Origin: Virgibacillus_R byunsanensis
GTDB taxonomy: Bacteria > Bacillota > Bacilli > Bacillales > Amphibacillaceae
Reading direction: 5' to 3'
Assembly: GCF_042675965.1 (NCBI RefSeq)
Contig: NZ_JBHTKJ010000041.1
Coordinates: 1-40,063, forward strand
DNA length: 40,063 nucleotides
Under the pieces are notes generated by a model that searched no databases, was not told where the DNA came from, and saw only the letters and a program-made list of their open reading frames with translations. Shown here in pieces: positions 8,388 to 15,985 of the stretch (within the stretch, counting starts at the first letter, position 1; each line of letters opens with the position of its first letter). The position numbers and the translations under genes are program-made.

Positions 8388-8416
8388 ATAATAAAGTAAA
8401 TTACTAAAGTTGTCAA
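8388..8416 (-). promoter_or_regulatory. SigA-type promoter of the S-box/SfnG transcript
   Basis: On the minus strand there is a perfect TTGACA (8416-8411), a 17-base spacer and TATTAT (8393-8388). Transcription should begin near 8381, about 28 bases before the S-box P1 helix. Confidence 0.85.
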
Positions 8417-8447
8417 TAAATTGCAACTATTGGGGATTCTCTTGATG

Positions 8448-8476
8448 TTTACATGACTGCCATAAATAGGTATGAT
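8448..8476 (+). promoter_or_regulatory. SigA-type promoter of the MarR-MFS operon
   Basis: TTTACA (8448-8453), a 17-base spacer and TATGAT (8471-8476). It diverges from the S-box promoter, with the two -35 boxes about 31 bases apart. The predicted start of transcription is near 8483, just before the palindrome. Confidence 0.75.
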
Positions 8477-8489
8477 AGTAAAAGCAATT

Positions 8490-8509
8490 TTATTTACTTA
8501 GGTAAATAA
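8490..8509. promoter_or_regulatory. Candidate MarR operator
   Basis: The 20-base palindrome TTATTTACTTAGGTAAATAA has perfect 8-base arms around TTAG. It lies between the predicted start of transcription and the ribosome site of the marR gene, where bound repressor would block the operon. The link to this MarR is inference. Confidence 0.65.
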
Positions 8510-8524
8510 TAAAGGAGAAAAAAG

Positions 8525-8953
8525 ATGGATATAAATAATCGAGATATTTTTCATTTGTTAAATCAGCGTGTTCGTTTTTTCACTAAGGTCATGAATAATC
8601 GTCTTTCTGATCATGGACTGTATACGTCACAATGGTCTATTATTTATTGTTTAGAACGATTTGGGCCAATGACTCAAACTGCCATTTGGAAATACTTGAA
8701 TGTTGAAGCACCAACGGTCACTCGTACGCTGTCACGCATGCAAAAGAGCGGATGGATTGTACGCAAATTGGGAGATGACAAACGGGAACGGGTCATTGAA
8801 TTAACGGTAGACGCAAAGAAAAAATTTAGCCAAGTACAGCAAACCATGGACGTATTTGAAAATGAAATGCTTGTTGATTTTACAACCGAAGAAAAAATAC
8901 AGTTACACGAACTACTGCAAAAGCTTGGTTCAAAAGGAGAGAAGTATGGATGA
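8525..8953 (+). CDS. MarR-family transcriptional regulator
   Basis: 142-residue winged-helix DNA-binding protein. The region TSQWSIIYCLERFGPMTQ...IWKYLNVEAPTVTRTLSRM is the MarR helix-turn-helix, and GWIVRKLGDDKRERVIELT is the wing. The start ATG follows AAAGGAG. The last codon overlaps the start of the MFS gene (ATGA), so the two are translationally coupled. Such pairs are usually a repressor and the exporter it controls; the effector is unknown. The palindrome just upstream is the likely autoregulatory site. Confidence 0.92.
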   Translation: MDINNRDIFHLLNQRVRFFTKVMNNRLSDHGLYTSQWSIIYCLERFGPMTQTAIWKYLNVEAPTVTRTLSRMQKSGWIVRKLGDDKRERVIELTVDAKKKFSQVQQTMDVFENEMLVDFTTEEKIQLHELLQKLGSKGEKYG

Positions 8954-10128
8954 ACAACAAGAAAGAAGAACAACCAATTTGGACCAAAAGTTTTATAAGT
9001 ATTTCCATGACCCAGTTCATGGTTTTTCTAGTTTTTTATACATTATTAACCACCCTACCAGTTTATGTGATTAATAATCTAGGTCAAACTGAAGCTGATG
9101 GCGGATTAGTTGTTACAGTTATGTTACTCGCAGCAATCATTGTACGACCTCTCTCTGCTAAGTTTCTTGACCAAATTGGCAAGAAAAAAGGACTTGTTAT
9201 AAGTATTGTCATCTTTACAGTTACAACCTTTCTTTATATCTGGATTGACCAATTCATACCATTGTTAGGATTACGTTTCTTTCACGGTTTATCATTTGGT
9301 GTAATTACGACAGCAACTGGTGCAATTGCAGCAGATATTATACCCCCAGCCCGACGTGGAGCGGGTCTTGGATATTTTGCAATGTCTATGAACTTAGCAA
9401 TTGTAGTTGGACCATTCATTGGTTTAACACTATTACAATTTGTATCCTTTCAAACACTCTTTATCGTCTTAAGCGTACTTATGATTGGCGGAATTGTAAG
9501 TTCTGTACTTGTAAACATACCGATGACCAACAAGGATAAGACAACTACATTTAAATTGTCGCTACATGATTTAATTGAGCTTAAAGCATTACCAATTGCA
9601 CTGATAAGCAGCATCATTGCTTTAACCTATTCCAGTATTATTTCATTTATTTCGGTATATGCCGAGTCCATTAACCTCTCCACAACGGCCAGCTATTTCT
9701 TCTTAACTTTTGCTGTTGTTATGATTATATCAAGACCTTCACTAGGTAGAGCTTTTGATACAAAGGGACCTAAATTTGTCATTCTGCCATGTCTGTTTAT
9801 ATTTGCGATTGGTCTTGTTGTATTAAGCTTTACCAACTCGTCATTAATGTTACTCCTATCAGCTGGTCTGATTGGATTAGGCTATGGAACATTACTGCCA
9901 AGTTTTCAAACAATGGCAATTCAAGCTGCAGATCATTCCAGAAGTGGACATGCAACTGCTACGTTTTTCATGCTATATGATAGTGGCATTGCTGCTGGGT
10001 CATTTGTATGGGGAATTGTTATTGCCAGTCTTGGCTTTGAAAAGTTATATGTAATATGTGCAGTTTTCGTTTTAATTGTTATGGTTTTATTTAACTTCCA
10101 TGAACGCCGAACAAAGATTACCGTTTAA
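8950..10128 (+). CDS. MFS efflux transporter
   Basis: 392-residue protein with about twelve membrane segments. A major-facilitator loop 2-3 signature occurs near residues 72-84 (RPLSAKFLDQIGKKKG), and the repeat in the second half reads SRPSLGRAFDTKGPK. The start ATG overlaps the marR stop codon. The small size and single-peptide two-bundle architecture suit a proton-coupled exporter of drugs or small metabolites. The substrate cannot be deduced. The operon ends at the terminator beginning 10 bases downstream. Confidence 0.9.
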   Translation: MNNKKEEQPIWTKSFISISMTQFMVFLVFYTLLTTLPVYVINNLGQTEADGGLVVTVMLLAAIIVRPLSAKFLDQIGKKKGLVISIVIFTVTTFLYIWIDQFIPLLGLRFFHGLSFGVITTATGAIAADIIPPARRGAGLGYFAMSMNLAIVVGPFIGLTLLQFVSFQTLFIVLSVLMIGGIVSSVLVNIPMTNKDKTTTFKLSLHDLIELKALPIALISSIIALTYSSIISFISVYAESINLSTTASYFFLTFAVVMIISRPSLGRAFDTKGPKFVILPCLFIFAIGLVVLSFTNSSLMLLLSAGLIGLGYGTLLPSFQTMAIQAADHSRSGHATATFFMLYDSGIAAGSFVWGIVIASLGFEKLYVICAVFVLIVMVLFNFHERRTKITV

Positions 10129-10138
10129 TTTTGATAGT

Positions 10139-10173
10139 GCATGCCAAATGTAAAAACTTTGGCATGCCTTTTT
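10139..10173 (+). terminator. Rho-independent terminator of the MarR-MFS operon
   Basis: The perfect 10-bp stem GCATGCCAAA / TTTGGCATGC (10139-10148, 10158-10167) is followed by CTTTTTC. Confidence 0.9.
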
Positions 10174-10259
10174 CACTATACATACATAATAAAGATAAAC
10201 ATGTATAACCTAGTTACGGAGCATAAAATGCTCAAAATAATTATTGGAGGTTTTTTATT

Positions 10260-10550
10260 ATGGCTCAACAACAAAACCCGCAACAACAGTTACAACAGGC
10301 TGCTCAACAGGCGCAACAAGCTCAACAAGCAGTACAGCAAGCTCAGGCTAGTGCAGATCCGCAACAACTTCAACAAGCTCAACAACAATTACAACAGGCT
10401 GAGCAAAGCTTGCAAACTGCCCAAAGTCAAGCTGGACCAAATGCACAACAAGATCCACAGGCTCAACAAGCACAGCAACAGTTACAACAAGCTCGTCAAC
10501 AAGTTCAACAAGCTCAACAGCAACAAGCACCGCAAAATAGAAACTTCTAA
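10260..10550 (+). CDS. Glutamine-rich low-complexity small protein
   Basis: 96 residues, roughly half glutamine with most of the rest alanine, arranged as QQLQQAQQ-like units that would form a long amphipathic or coiled helix. There is no signal peptide, membrane segment or cysteine. A strong GGAGG site ends nine bases before ATG, and a terminator follows, so the gene looks real despite its composition. The same CAACAA-rich DNA is open in other frames too; those frames lack such a ribosome site. I do not recognise a family. Small Gln/Asn-rich proteins in spore formers are often spore components, which would be a guess here. Confidence 0.75.
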   Translation: MAQQQNPQQQLQQAAQQAQQAQQAVQQAQASADPQQLQQAQQQLQQAEQSLQTAQSQAGPNAQQDPQAQQAQQQLQQARQQVQQAQQQQAPQNRNF

Positions 10551-10606
10551 TAAACATAAGGGCATATGAAAAGGGTAACTAGTTCCGTTACCTATCACAA
10601 ACATTA

Positions 10607-10649
10607 AAAATGACCATCAAATTATATGTTAATTTGATGGTCATTTTTT
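10607..10649 (+). terminator. Rho-independent terminator after the Q-rich gene
   Basis: AATGACCATCAAATT pairs with AATTTGATGGTCATT around a short loop, followed by T residues to 10649. Confidence 0.9.
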
Positions 10650-10720
10650 GTTGGTGTGATTGCACGAGAAGAGCAGTCGTTTCTTATGTAAACGAGGTAG
10701 ATAATAGACGAATGAATTTT

Positions 10721-10851
10721 AAGCGGACCTCATTGCCCTTATTTGTGTCCAAAACAGTGATTTTTAAGGTCAAGCGGACTCAGGAGATCTTATTGCATGA
10801 AAAAACAGCTATAACTCCTGGAACTGTTACAAATAAGGTCCACTGAGTCCT
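10721..10851. repeat. Cluster of three related ~20-base repeat units
   Basis: Units at 10722-10745 and 10772-10795 (plus) and 10829-10851 (minus) share the pattern GCGGACTCAG..GA.CTTATTTG. The last is inverted, so the third can pair with either of the first two. This resembles short dispersed intergenic repeats seen in Bacillaceae genomes. The rest of 10650-10917 shows no gene. Confidence 0.55.
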
Positions 10852-10917
10852 CAAAAAAGATAGGATGTCTTATGTTCACGCCTGGACTCCCTTTTAAATA
10901 CAATGACCAAACAGAAT

Positions 10918-12453
10918 TTAGTTCTGTTCAGCAATTATTTCTACTATTCTATCCTCTATTTCCGGACCATCATCTTCATCCATCAAATTGTTAACCATTA
11001 CAGAAAAAATTAACGGCTCTCCACTATTCGTCTCTACATAGCCTGACAACGTGCTCACACCATATATGGTTCCTGTTTTAGCCCTTACAGATGTCTCTTT
11101 CATCCGATGCCTTAGCGTTCCACCTACCATACGATCTGCTTCTCCAGCATCAGGTAAGGAATGAAGATAGCTAGAAAACCATTCTTCTTTCTGTACCAAA
11201 TATAAAAGGTTCGAAATCTCATTTGGTGGGATTAAATTAATATGAGAAAGTCCTGAGCCATCTCTGATCATAATCGTATCCATGTTCATGCCTAATTCAG
11301 AAAGGACGTTTTCCGTTACTTCTATCCCTTTGTCCCAGCTTCCTTCTCCATAAACAATCTTGCCCATTTCCTTTATTAACGTTTCCGCATGACCATTATT
11401 GCTCAATTTCATAAATGGTACAAGTAACTCAGACAAAGGCATGGATTGATGGGTTATAATAGCTTCTGCATCCTCGGGTGTAACTCCTGTTTTTAAACTT
11501 CCAGTCCATGAAATGCCTTGTTCTTGTAAAGATTTTTGGAAAAAGTCTAACGCATATGTTGTAGGTTCCCAAACTGCCATCCATTCCTTAACATTAACGG
11601 ATCCTACAGGGATTTCTCCTTTAATCACAATATTGTTTGTCCCATGGTCACGTTCAACCGTTAATTCATCTTCCACATTCGTTGCGACAGTAGTCGCATT
11701 ATTATCAATCGTTACATAATCGGTATTTGGTGATAAGCTTACATTTGGTCTTGCTCCAACAGTATCCCCCGGACTTACTTCAACGATAACTGTTCCTGCA
11801 TCATAGTCTTGGCTAGGTGAAGCAGTTAGTGCAGAAACCTGTGCACCATAATAATAATGCTCATCACTCCATATTAAGTCAGGCGATAGTCGAACATCAT
11901 CATACCACGTGTCGTCAGCAACAATATCGCCTTCAATCTTTTCAATCCCTTTTTCACTGAGGTCTAATGCAAAATTGTCAAAGTTAGATGGTAATAAGGT
12001 CGGATCACCTTTTCCCTTTAAATAAAGATTACCTTGTAAACTGTTTCCATTTATAGAACTATCTTTTAAAATTTCTGTGGTGAATTTGTAATCTTCTCCT
12101 AAGGTGGAAAGCGCTGCTGTTGCAGTCAACAACTTCATATTAGAAGCAGGTCGCATCCGAATGTTCCCCATATTGTTGTACAACTGTTCACCTGTTTTGG
12201 CCGAACGTACACTAATTCCGATTAATGCATCTTCCAGTTTTGAATCATTATTTATGTAATCATCTAGTTGTTGTTTCATAACAGTGTTATTTTCCTCTAT
12301 GTTAATCACTGCTTTACTTTCCTGATTCAATTTATGCGCCTCCTCTACATCGTTTACCGTTTTATTATTTTTGCTAGTGGGAAATAAAACTACCACGATG
12401 ATAAGCATCGTTATAATTAATGTACCATATACGTAAAATTGCTTTTTCATCAC
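10918..12453 (-). CDS. D-alanyl-D-alanine carboxypeptidase/endopeptidase, PBP4 type (peptidase S13)
   Basis: 511-residue exported penicillin-binding protein. It has an N-terminal membrane anchor/signal segment (residues 8-26) and an extended low-complexity linker. The three active-site motifs are SxxK in RPASNMKLLTA (about residue 103), a motif-2 region in RDGSGLSHINLIPP, and KTG in VRAKTGTIYGVS. Between the first two lies the large insertion typical of the S13/DacB-DacC class. It trims or cleaves D-Ala peptide bonds in cell-wall peptidoglycan outside the membrane. The start is either GTG at 12451-12453 or the adjacent ATG; the ribosome site (GGGTTGATAA) is weak. It appears monocistronic. Confidence 0.9.
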   Translation of the reverse strand: MMKKQFYVYGTLIITMLIIVVVLFPTSKNNKTVNDVEEAHKLNQESKAVINIEENNTVMKQQLDDYINNDSKLEDALIGISVRSAKTGEQLYNNMGNIRMRPASNMKLLTATAALSTLGEDYKFTTEILKDSSINGNSLQGNLYLKGKGDPTLLPSNFDNFALDLSEKGIEKIEGDIVADDTWYDDVRLSPDLIWSDEHYYYGAQVSALTASPSQDYDAGTVIVEVSPGDTVGARPNVSLSPNTDYVTIDNNATTVATNVEDELTVERDHGTNNIVIKGEIPVGSVNVKEWMAVWEPTTYALDFFQKSLQEQGISWTGSLKTGVTPEDAEAIITHQSMPLSELLVPFMKLSNNGHAETLIKEMGKIVYGEGSWDKGIEVTENVLSELGMNMDTIMIRDGSGLSHINLIPPNEISNLLYLVQKEEWFSSYLHSLPDAGEADRMVGGTLRHRMKETSVRAKTGTIYGVSTLSGYVETNSGEPLIFSVMVNNLMDEDDGPEIEDRIVEIIAEQN

Positions 12454-12540
12454 TTATCAACCCATTTCAGCATTATTTACTATTTTATATCCTTCCTAGA
12501 GATATTTCCACACAGAAGAAGTACAAACCTGTAATAACGA

Positions 12541-12570
12541 AAAAAAGGCTGGCACAAACCAACCTTTTTT
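12541..12570 (-). terminator. Rho-independent terminator of the DUF1657 gene
   Basis: AAAGGTTGG / CCAGCCTTT pairs on the minus strand with one G-T pair, followed by T residues. It lies some ten bases after the stop codon. Confidence 0.85.
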
Positions 12571-12580
12571 GACTTGATTC

Positions 12581-12787
12581 TTATTGTTGTTTATATTGTG
12601 GCTCCTCTTGCTCTATTTCGTGAAGGCGTGGCGTCAAATTGTCGACGACCATCTGTGTTTGTTGAGCAGCATTTTGGTATAGTTGTTTCGCCTGTTTATT
12701 TTCAGTTCCAAGTGCGAAGGTTTCTAAACTAGCCTGTGCACTTTTCAATCCAGCTAACGTTTGTTTCACCTGTGTTTCAACTGTCAT
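12581..12787 (-). CDS. DUF1657 family small protein
   Basis: 68 residues with the DUF1657 pattern: TVETQVKQTLAGLKSAQASLETFAL, then an acidic/Gln-rich helix ending EEPQYKQQ. The open frame runs further upstream, but ATG at 12785-12787 follows a consensus AGGAGGAG and gives the family's usual length of about 67. Predicted to be all-helical and soluble. Members occur in Bacillaceae near spoVA-type and other spore genes; the function is unknown. It stands alone here, with its own terminator. Confidence 0.82.
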   Translation of the reverse strand: MTVETQVKQTLAGLKSAQASLETFALGTENKQAKQLYQNAAQQTQMVVDNLTPRLHEIEQEEPQYKQQ

Positions 12788-12876
12788 ATGTTCTCCTCCT
12801 AGCTTAAAATAGACGTACATTTATAGAATGGTATTAAACAAACCGTTTTATGCATTCATTGTTTTCCATCACATTC

Positions 12877-14346
12877 TTAGTTTGGAACGATCGACATGAT
12901 CCAATCTTTTATGTCTACCGTACGTATATATTCAGGAAATGATTCTGACCCGCAAATAATCAAAGAGATAAGTGAGTCATGTTTATGTAATCCGCCATGA
13001 CTGGCACCACCAATGTGTGTAGGAGATCCCTCACCAATAAACTCATAACCGGGTTTGGCACTTACGATCATATACTCCCCTGCATGTGATAAGAACGCAG
13101 CATCTAATCTTCTTAAGGCATCTGGATATTCTCTATAGTGAATCGTTTGATCGATCATTTTTATATCTAAAATATCTTTATCTCCTTCTATAAACCATGA
13201 CTGTCCGTACTCATCTATATAGTCACCTTTAGGACGGAAACGAAATTGTCCATTATGATTACCTGAAGTTACGGTTATCGTATTTTCTTTTTTTAGTGCA
13301 ATAACATCAATTCGGTAATCCTTTTGCATTAGTTTAGCGATGTCATCCAAGGGAGCCTTCTTGGGGTTGAGTGTATAAATATAAGACATCCTCTCATTCA
13401 CACCTAAAACGATATCGTCCTCTGGCATAACTCCTTGGCGTAATTTTACAATCTTGTATGACTTCAAAAGCTTTCTTAAATCAATAATCGCTTTCTTCCA
13501 ATCCTTATTAATCGATGCCTGTCCATTATCACCAAGAATAACTAGCGTATAATCATCCAGCGCTTGATCCCATGAAGGAAACAGGTTAAGGATATCCTGT
13601 AATTGCTCATCCACTTTTTTTAGCCCAGTAATATCTGAACGACCATGTTTATGGACGCGTCGATCATAATCCGGAAAATAAGCAACAGTAAAAGCAGGGA
13701 GTTTGTTTTCGCTGATAAGATATTTAAGTTCATTACCTGTAAACGAATCATTAAATCCATATTTTTTCCAGAATTGACCTTTCTTTTTTATTGGATTTAA
13801 AGTATGCATTACTCCATACGAAAATAAATCAGGCTTATAAGTATCTAATTGTCTATCAAGACCAGTAATGAATGATAGCAAAAACGGTATTTTCAACTGG
13901 CTTGGTTGACTCCCCCTATATAACAGAGCGTTAATGGATGCTGTCTCTAAACCCTTTTCTTTTAACTCTTCGTGGATGGTTTTATATTCTTTACTCAAAT
14001 GAGTATGATTATAATTATAAAAAATATCTATCATGGATTGTTTTAAACCCAACTTCAATAGTTCTCTGACATGACTACCGTAATTAACAATTCGTTTTTC
14101 CTTTGCATGGTACCAAACGAGTCCTGGAACTTTATGTTTATCACAATATACACCTGTTAATAATGTACTATCCACGTTTACTGACATCGTAGGAAATGGA
14201 CAAACGAGATCTGGAAAATAACGGCCATTTTCTATAAGAAATTGTAAGGCAGGAATTTCCCCACGCTTTTGTGCTGCTTGTATAGGAGTATCCATCAATG
14301 TATCAATAATAAGCATGATAACTTTTTTATTTTGTGAGGATGGCAT
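12877..14346 (-). CDS. Alkaline-phosphatase-superfamily phosphodiesterase/phosphatase
   Basis: 489 residues of the type I phosphodiesterase/nucleotide pyrophosphatase fold. The N-terminal metal-binding Asp is in VIMLIIDTLMDTP, and the nucleophile Thr/Ser region is CPFPTMSVNVDSTLLTG. Further metal ligands are in AYFPDYDRRVHKHG, VILGDNGQ and near GGASHGGLHKHD. There is no signal peptide or membrane segment, so it should be cytosolic, unlike most secreted phosphatases of the superfamily. It starts at ATG after GAAAGGA. It lies 66 bases downstream of an endonuclease/exonuclease/phosphatase-fold gene on the same strand and is probably cotranscribed. The substrate is unknown; a phosphodiester or phospholipid-derived compound is a guess from the pairing. 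Confidence 0.82.
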   Translation of the reverse strand: MPSSQNKKVIMLIIDTLMDTPIQAAQKRGEIPALQFLIENGRYFPDLVCPFPTMSVNVDSTLLTGVYCDKHKVPGLVWYHAKEKRIVNYGSHVRELLKLGLKQSMIDIFYNYNHTHLSKEYKTIHEELKEKGLETASINALLYRGSQPSQLKIPFLLSFITGLDRQLDTYKPDLFSYGVMHTLNPIKKKGQFWKKYGFNDSFTGNELKYLISENKLPAFTVAYFPDYDRRVHKHGRSDITGLKKVDEQLQDILNLFPSWDQALDDYTLVILGDNGQASINKDWKKAIIDLRKLLKSYKIVKLRQGVMPEDDIVLGVNERMSYIYTLNPKKAPLDDIAKLMQKDYRIDVIALKKENTITVTSGNHNGQFRFRPKGDYIDEYGQSWFIEGDKDILDIKMIDQTIHYREYPDALRRLDAAFLSHAGEYMIVSAKPGYEFIGEGSPTHIGGASHGGLHKHDSLISLIICGSESFPEYIRTVDIKDWIMSIVPN

Positions 14347-14412
14347 CTTTCATGTCCTTTCTCTTACTATTTCGTTCTATTAGTATGGTTTCCCTATTAA
14401 AAAATGTTAAAT

Positions 14413-15141
14413 TCATTTAAAACGGAGAAGTGATTTTACGGGTAAGTGATCAGAAGCGATTGGAATATGTGATTCAACTTCCGTTTCCATAACCTCAAAA
14501 TGAGGACTGGCAAATATGTAGTCCAATCTTCTCTTTGGACCATTTGACGGATAAGTGTTACCTTTCCCATTACCTTTAACGTGCCAGACATCGTGAAACT
14601 CACTGGTTATTTTCTTCCACTGATTCGATCCTGGGAACATATTGAAATCACCCATAATAATGATGGGATGTGCATAATTATCAAGTTGTTTTATCATAAA
14701 ATTTATTGGCATTCGTTGAAAAAAGGGTACTAAACTTAGATGTGTTACATGGATTTGGACAAGCTCTTTATTTACTTGAACGGTTGCATCAAGAATTGAC
14801 CTACCTTCGATAAACCCAGACGAAAAATCAAATGGATATATTTTACTAGTGGAAATCGGGTATCGAGACAAGAGAGCATTTCCATAATGACCATCTGTAG
14901 ATGAATCCTTATGTTTTATAGTGAGTGATGGAGCAAAAGCATAATCCATATCCAGGTAGTTACTGAGTAAGTTAATTTGATCTTCATAATCACTACGTTC
15001 AGAAAAATGTTTGTCAACTTCCGTCAGGCCAACAATAGCTGCATCACTTTTCTTAATGACTTCGGCAATTCGATTAAGATCAATTCGCTGATCGGTTCCT
15101 TTGCCATGGTGAATATTATAGGTCATAACTTTTAAATCCAC
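14413..15141 (-). CDS. Endonuclease/exonuclease/phosphatase (EEP) family metal-dependent hydrolase
   Basis: 242 residues with all EEP motifs: MTYNIHHG (Asn), GLTEVD (catalytic Glu), THLSL, IIMGDFNM (Asp and Asn), RRLDYIF and IASDHLPV (Asp-His pair). The fold includes DNase I, sphingomyelinase and various phosphodiesterases; the substrate cannot be decided from motifs. There is no signal peptide. The start is GTG (15139-15141) after a strong AAAGGAGGTG. It is the first gene of a two-gene unit with the alkaline-phosphatase-type enzyme, suggesting consecutive steps on a phosphodiester substrate. Confidence 0.88.
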   Translation of the reverse strand: MDLKVMTYNIHHGKGTDQRIDLNRIAEVIKKSDAAIVGLTEVDKHFSERSDYEDQINLLSNYLDMDYAFAPSLTIKHKDSSTDGHYGNALLSRYPISTSKIYPFDFSSGFIEGRSILDATVQVNKELVQIHVTHLSLVPFFQRMPINFMIKQLDNYAHPIIIMGDFNMFPGSNQWKKITSEFHDVWHVKGNGKGNTYPSNGPKRRLDYIFASPHFEVMETEVESHIPIASDHLPVKSLLRFK

Positions 15142-15330
15142 GAAGCACCTCCTTTACGAATACTTAACCTTAAGTTAACCGACAACAGCAATATAAATAC
15201 GTATAAAGAAAAACACATTGCGCCTTATCCTCGTCAAAATGACAATGATTTTAACTTTATTAGTATATTTCTGCACGATCTATAAAAACTAACAATGCTT
15301 TTACTATGTAAAAAAGGATGATGAATCGTT

Positions 15331-15621
15331 ATGACTAGACAAGGTGGTATGATGACGTCGTTACTTGCTATTGGGGCAACAACTGCGGCTATTTATGGAA
15401 TTAGAAGAGGGATGCAAAACGGAACATTTCAGCGTTTGCCTCAAACCATTTCCAATGCAATGAACAATCCACAAGTACAACAAATGACGAAACCGCTACA
15501 AAATATGGCCAATAATCAAAATGATCAACAACAAACAAACACCTTACAAGGAGTTGCAAATAACCAAGCTCCTCAGCAACAAATGGATAATAACAATCAA
15601 AATCAAAACACTCAAATGTAA
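15331..15621 (+). CDS. Small membrane-anchored Q/N-rich protein
   Basis: 96 residues. A short hydrophobic N-terminal segment (MMTSLLAIGATTAAIYGI, residues 7-24) is followed by a basic stretch and a Gln/Asn-rich tail full of QQQ and NNQN runs. The start ATG is preceded by AAAAAGGATGA. The N-terminus recalls DUF3918-like small proteins of Bacillaceae, but I cannot confirm the family. It is monocistronic and followed by a repeat. Confidence 0.65.
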   Translation: MTRQGGMMTSLLAIGATTAAIYGIRRGMQNGTFQRLPQTISNAMNNPQVQQMTKPLQNMANNQNDQQQTNTLQGVANNQAPQQQMDNNNQNQNTQM

Positions 15622-15639
15622 CGTAGAGAACAAAAGATC

Positions 15640-15740
15640 GAAGCGCCCGTTAAGCGACGTATGGACTGCGCCCGCACATCGCGGGTGGGTCTCGTTTCCG
15701 CCGAAAGCGGTGGTTTTAGTCGATCTCCTTAAATACCTTG
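15640..15740 (+). repeat. Dispersed structured repeat (copy A)
   Basis: About 101 bases from GAAGCGCCCGTTAAGCGACG to CTCCTTAAATACCTTGA, with internal hairpins (CGCCCGCACATCGCGGGTGGG; CCGCCGAAAGCGGTGG). An inverted copy lies at 19781-19884, matching with only scattered differences. It is GC-rich compared with the surroundings and has no open frame worth calling. Confidence 0.88.
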
Positions 15741-15935
15741 AAAAATGGAAACTTGCCCTTCATAGGGGGATACCGACGTTGGGCCGGGAGCCCGCTTTTA
15801 GTCGGCCTTCCTTATGACTTATCGTAAGGAGGATCAGGAAGCCCACTAGCAGTACGTGCGCTGGAGCTGGACGCGGATTCCAAAGTCAAAAAAAAATCCA
15901 CAGGCTCCAATTTTTATAATTTCCTTAACAGACAA
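15741..15935. other. GC-rich gene-free stretch continuing the repeat
   Basis: Contains further self-complementary segments (GGGCCGGGAGCCCG; CCTTATGACTTATCGTAAGG) in a base composition unlike the flanking genes. It is probably a second structured repeat unit attached to the first. No coding potential was seen. Confidence 0.5.
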
Positions 15936-15974
15936 AAAGGATGGTTTTCCTAATGGAGAACCATCCTTTTTTTT
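15931..15974. terminator. Bidirectional Rho-independent terminator
   Basis: The 11-bp stem AAAGGATGGTT / AACCATCCTTT (15936-15946, 15959-15969) is followed by eight T on the plus strand and by TTGTC on the minus strand. It ends the plus-strand small-protein transcript and probably also uvsE on the minus strand. Confidence 0.85.
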
Positions 15975-15985
15975 ACTTCATGTTT

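Noticed and set aside
10141..10569. Long open frame rich in Asn/Lys overlapping the Q-rich gene
   Set aside because: It is the shifted reading of the CAACAA-type repeat, lacks a good ribosome site and overlaps the better-supported frame and the previous terminator.
15521..15817. Open frame running from the small Q/N-rich gene into the repeat
   Set aside because: It is an out-of-frame reading through repeat DNA.
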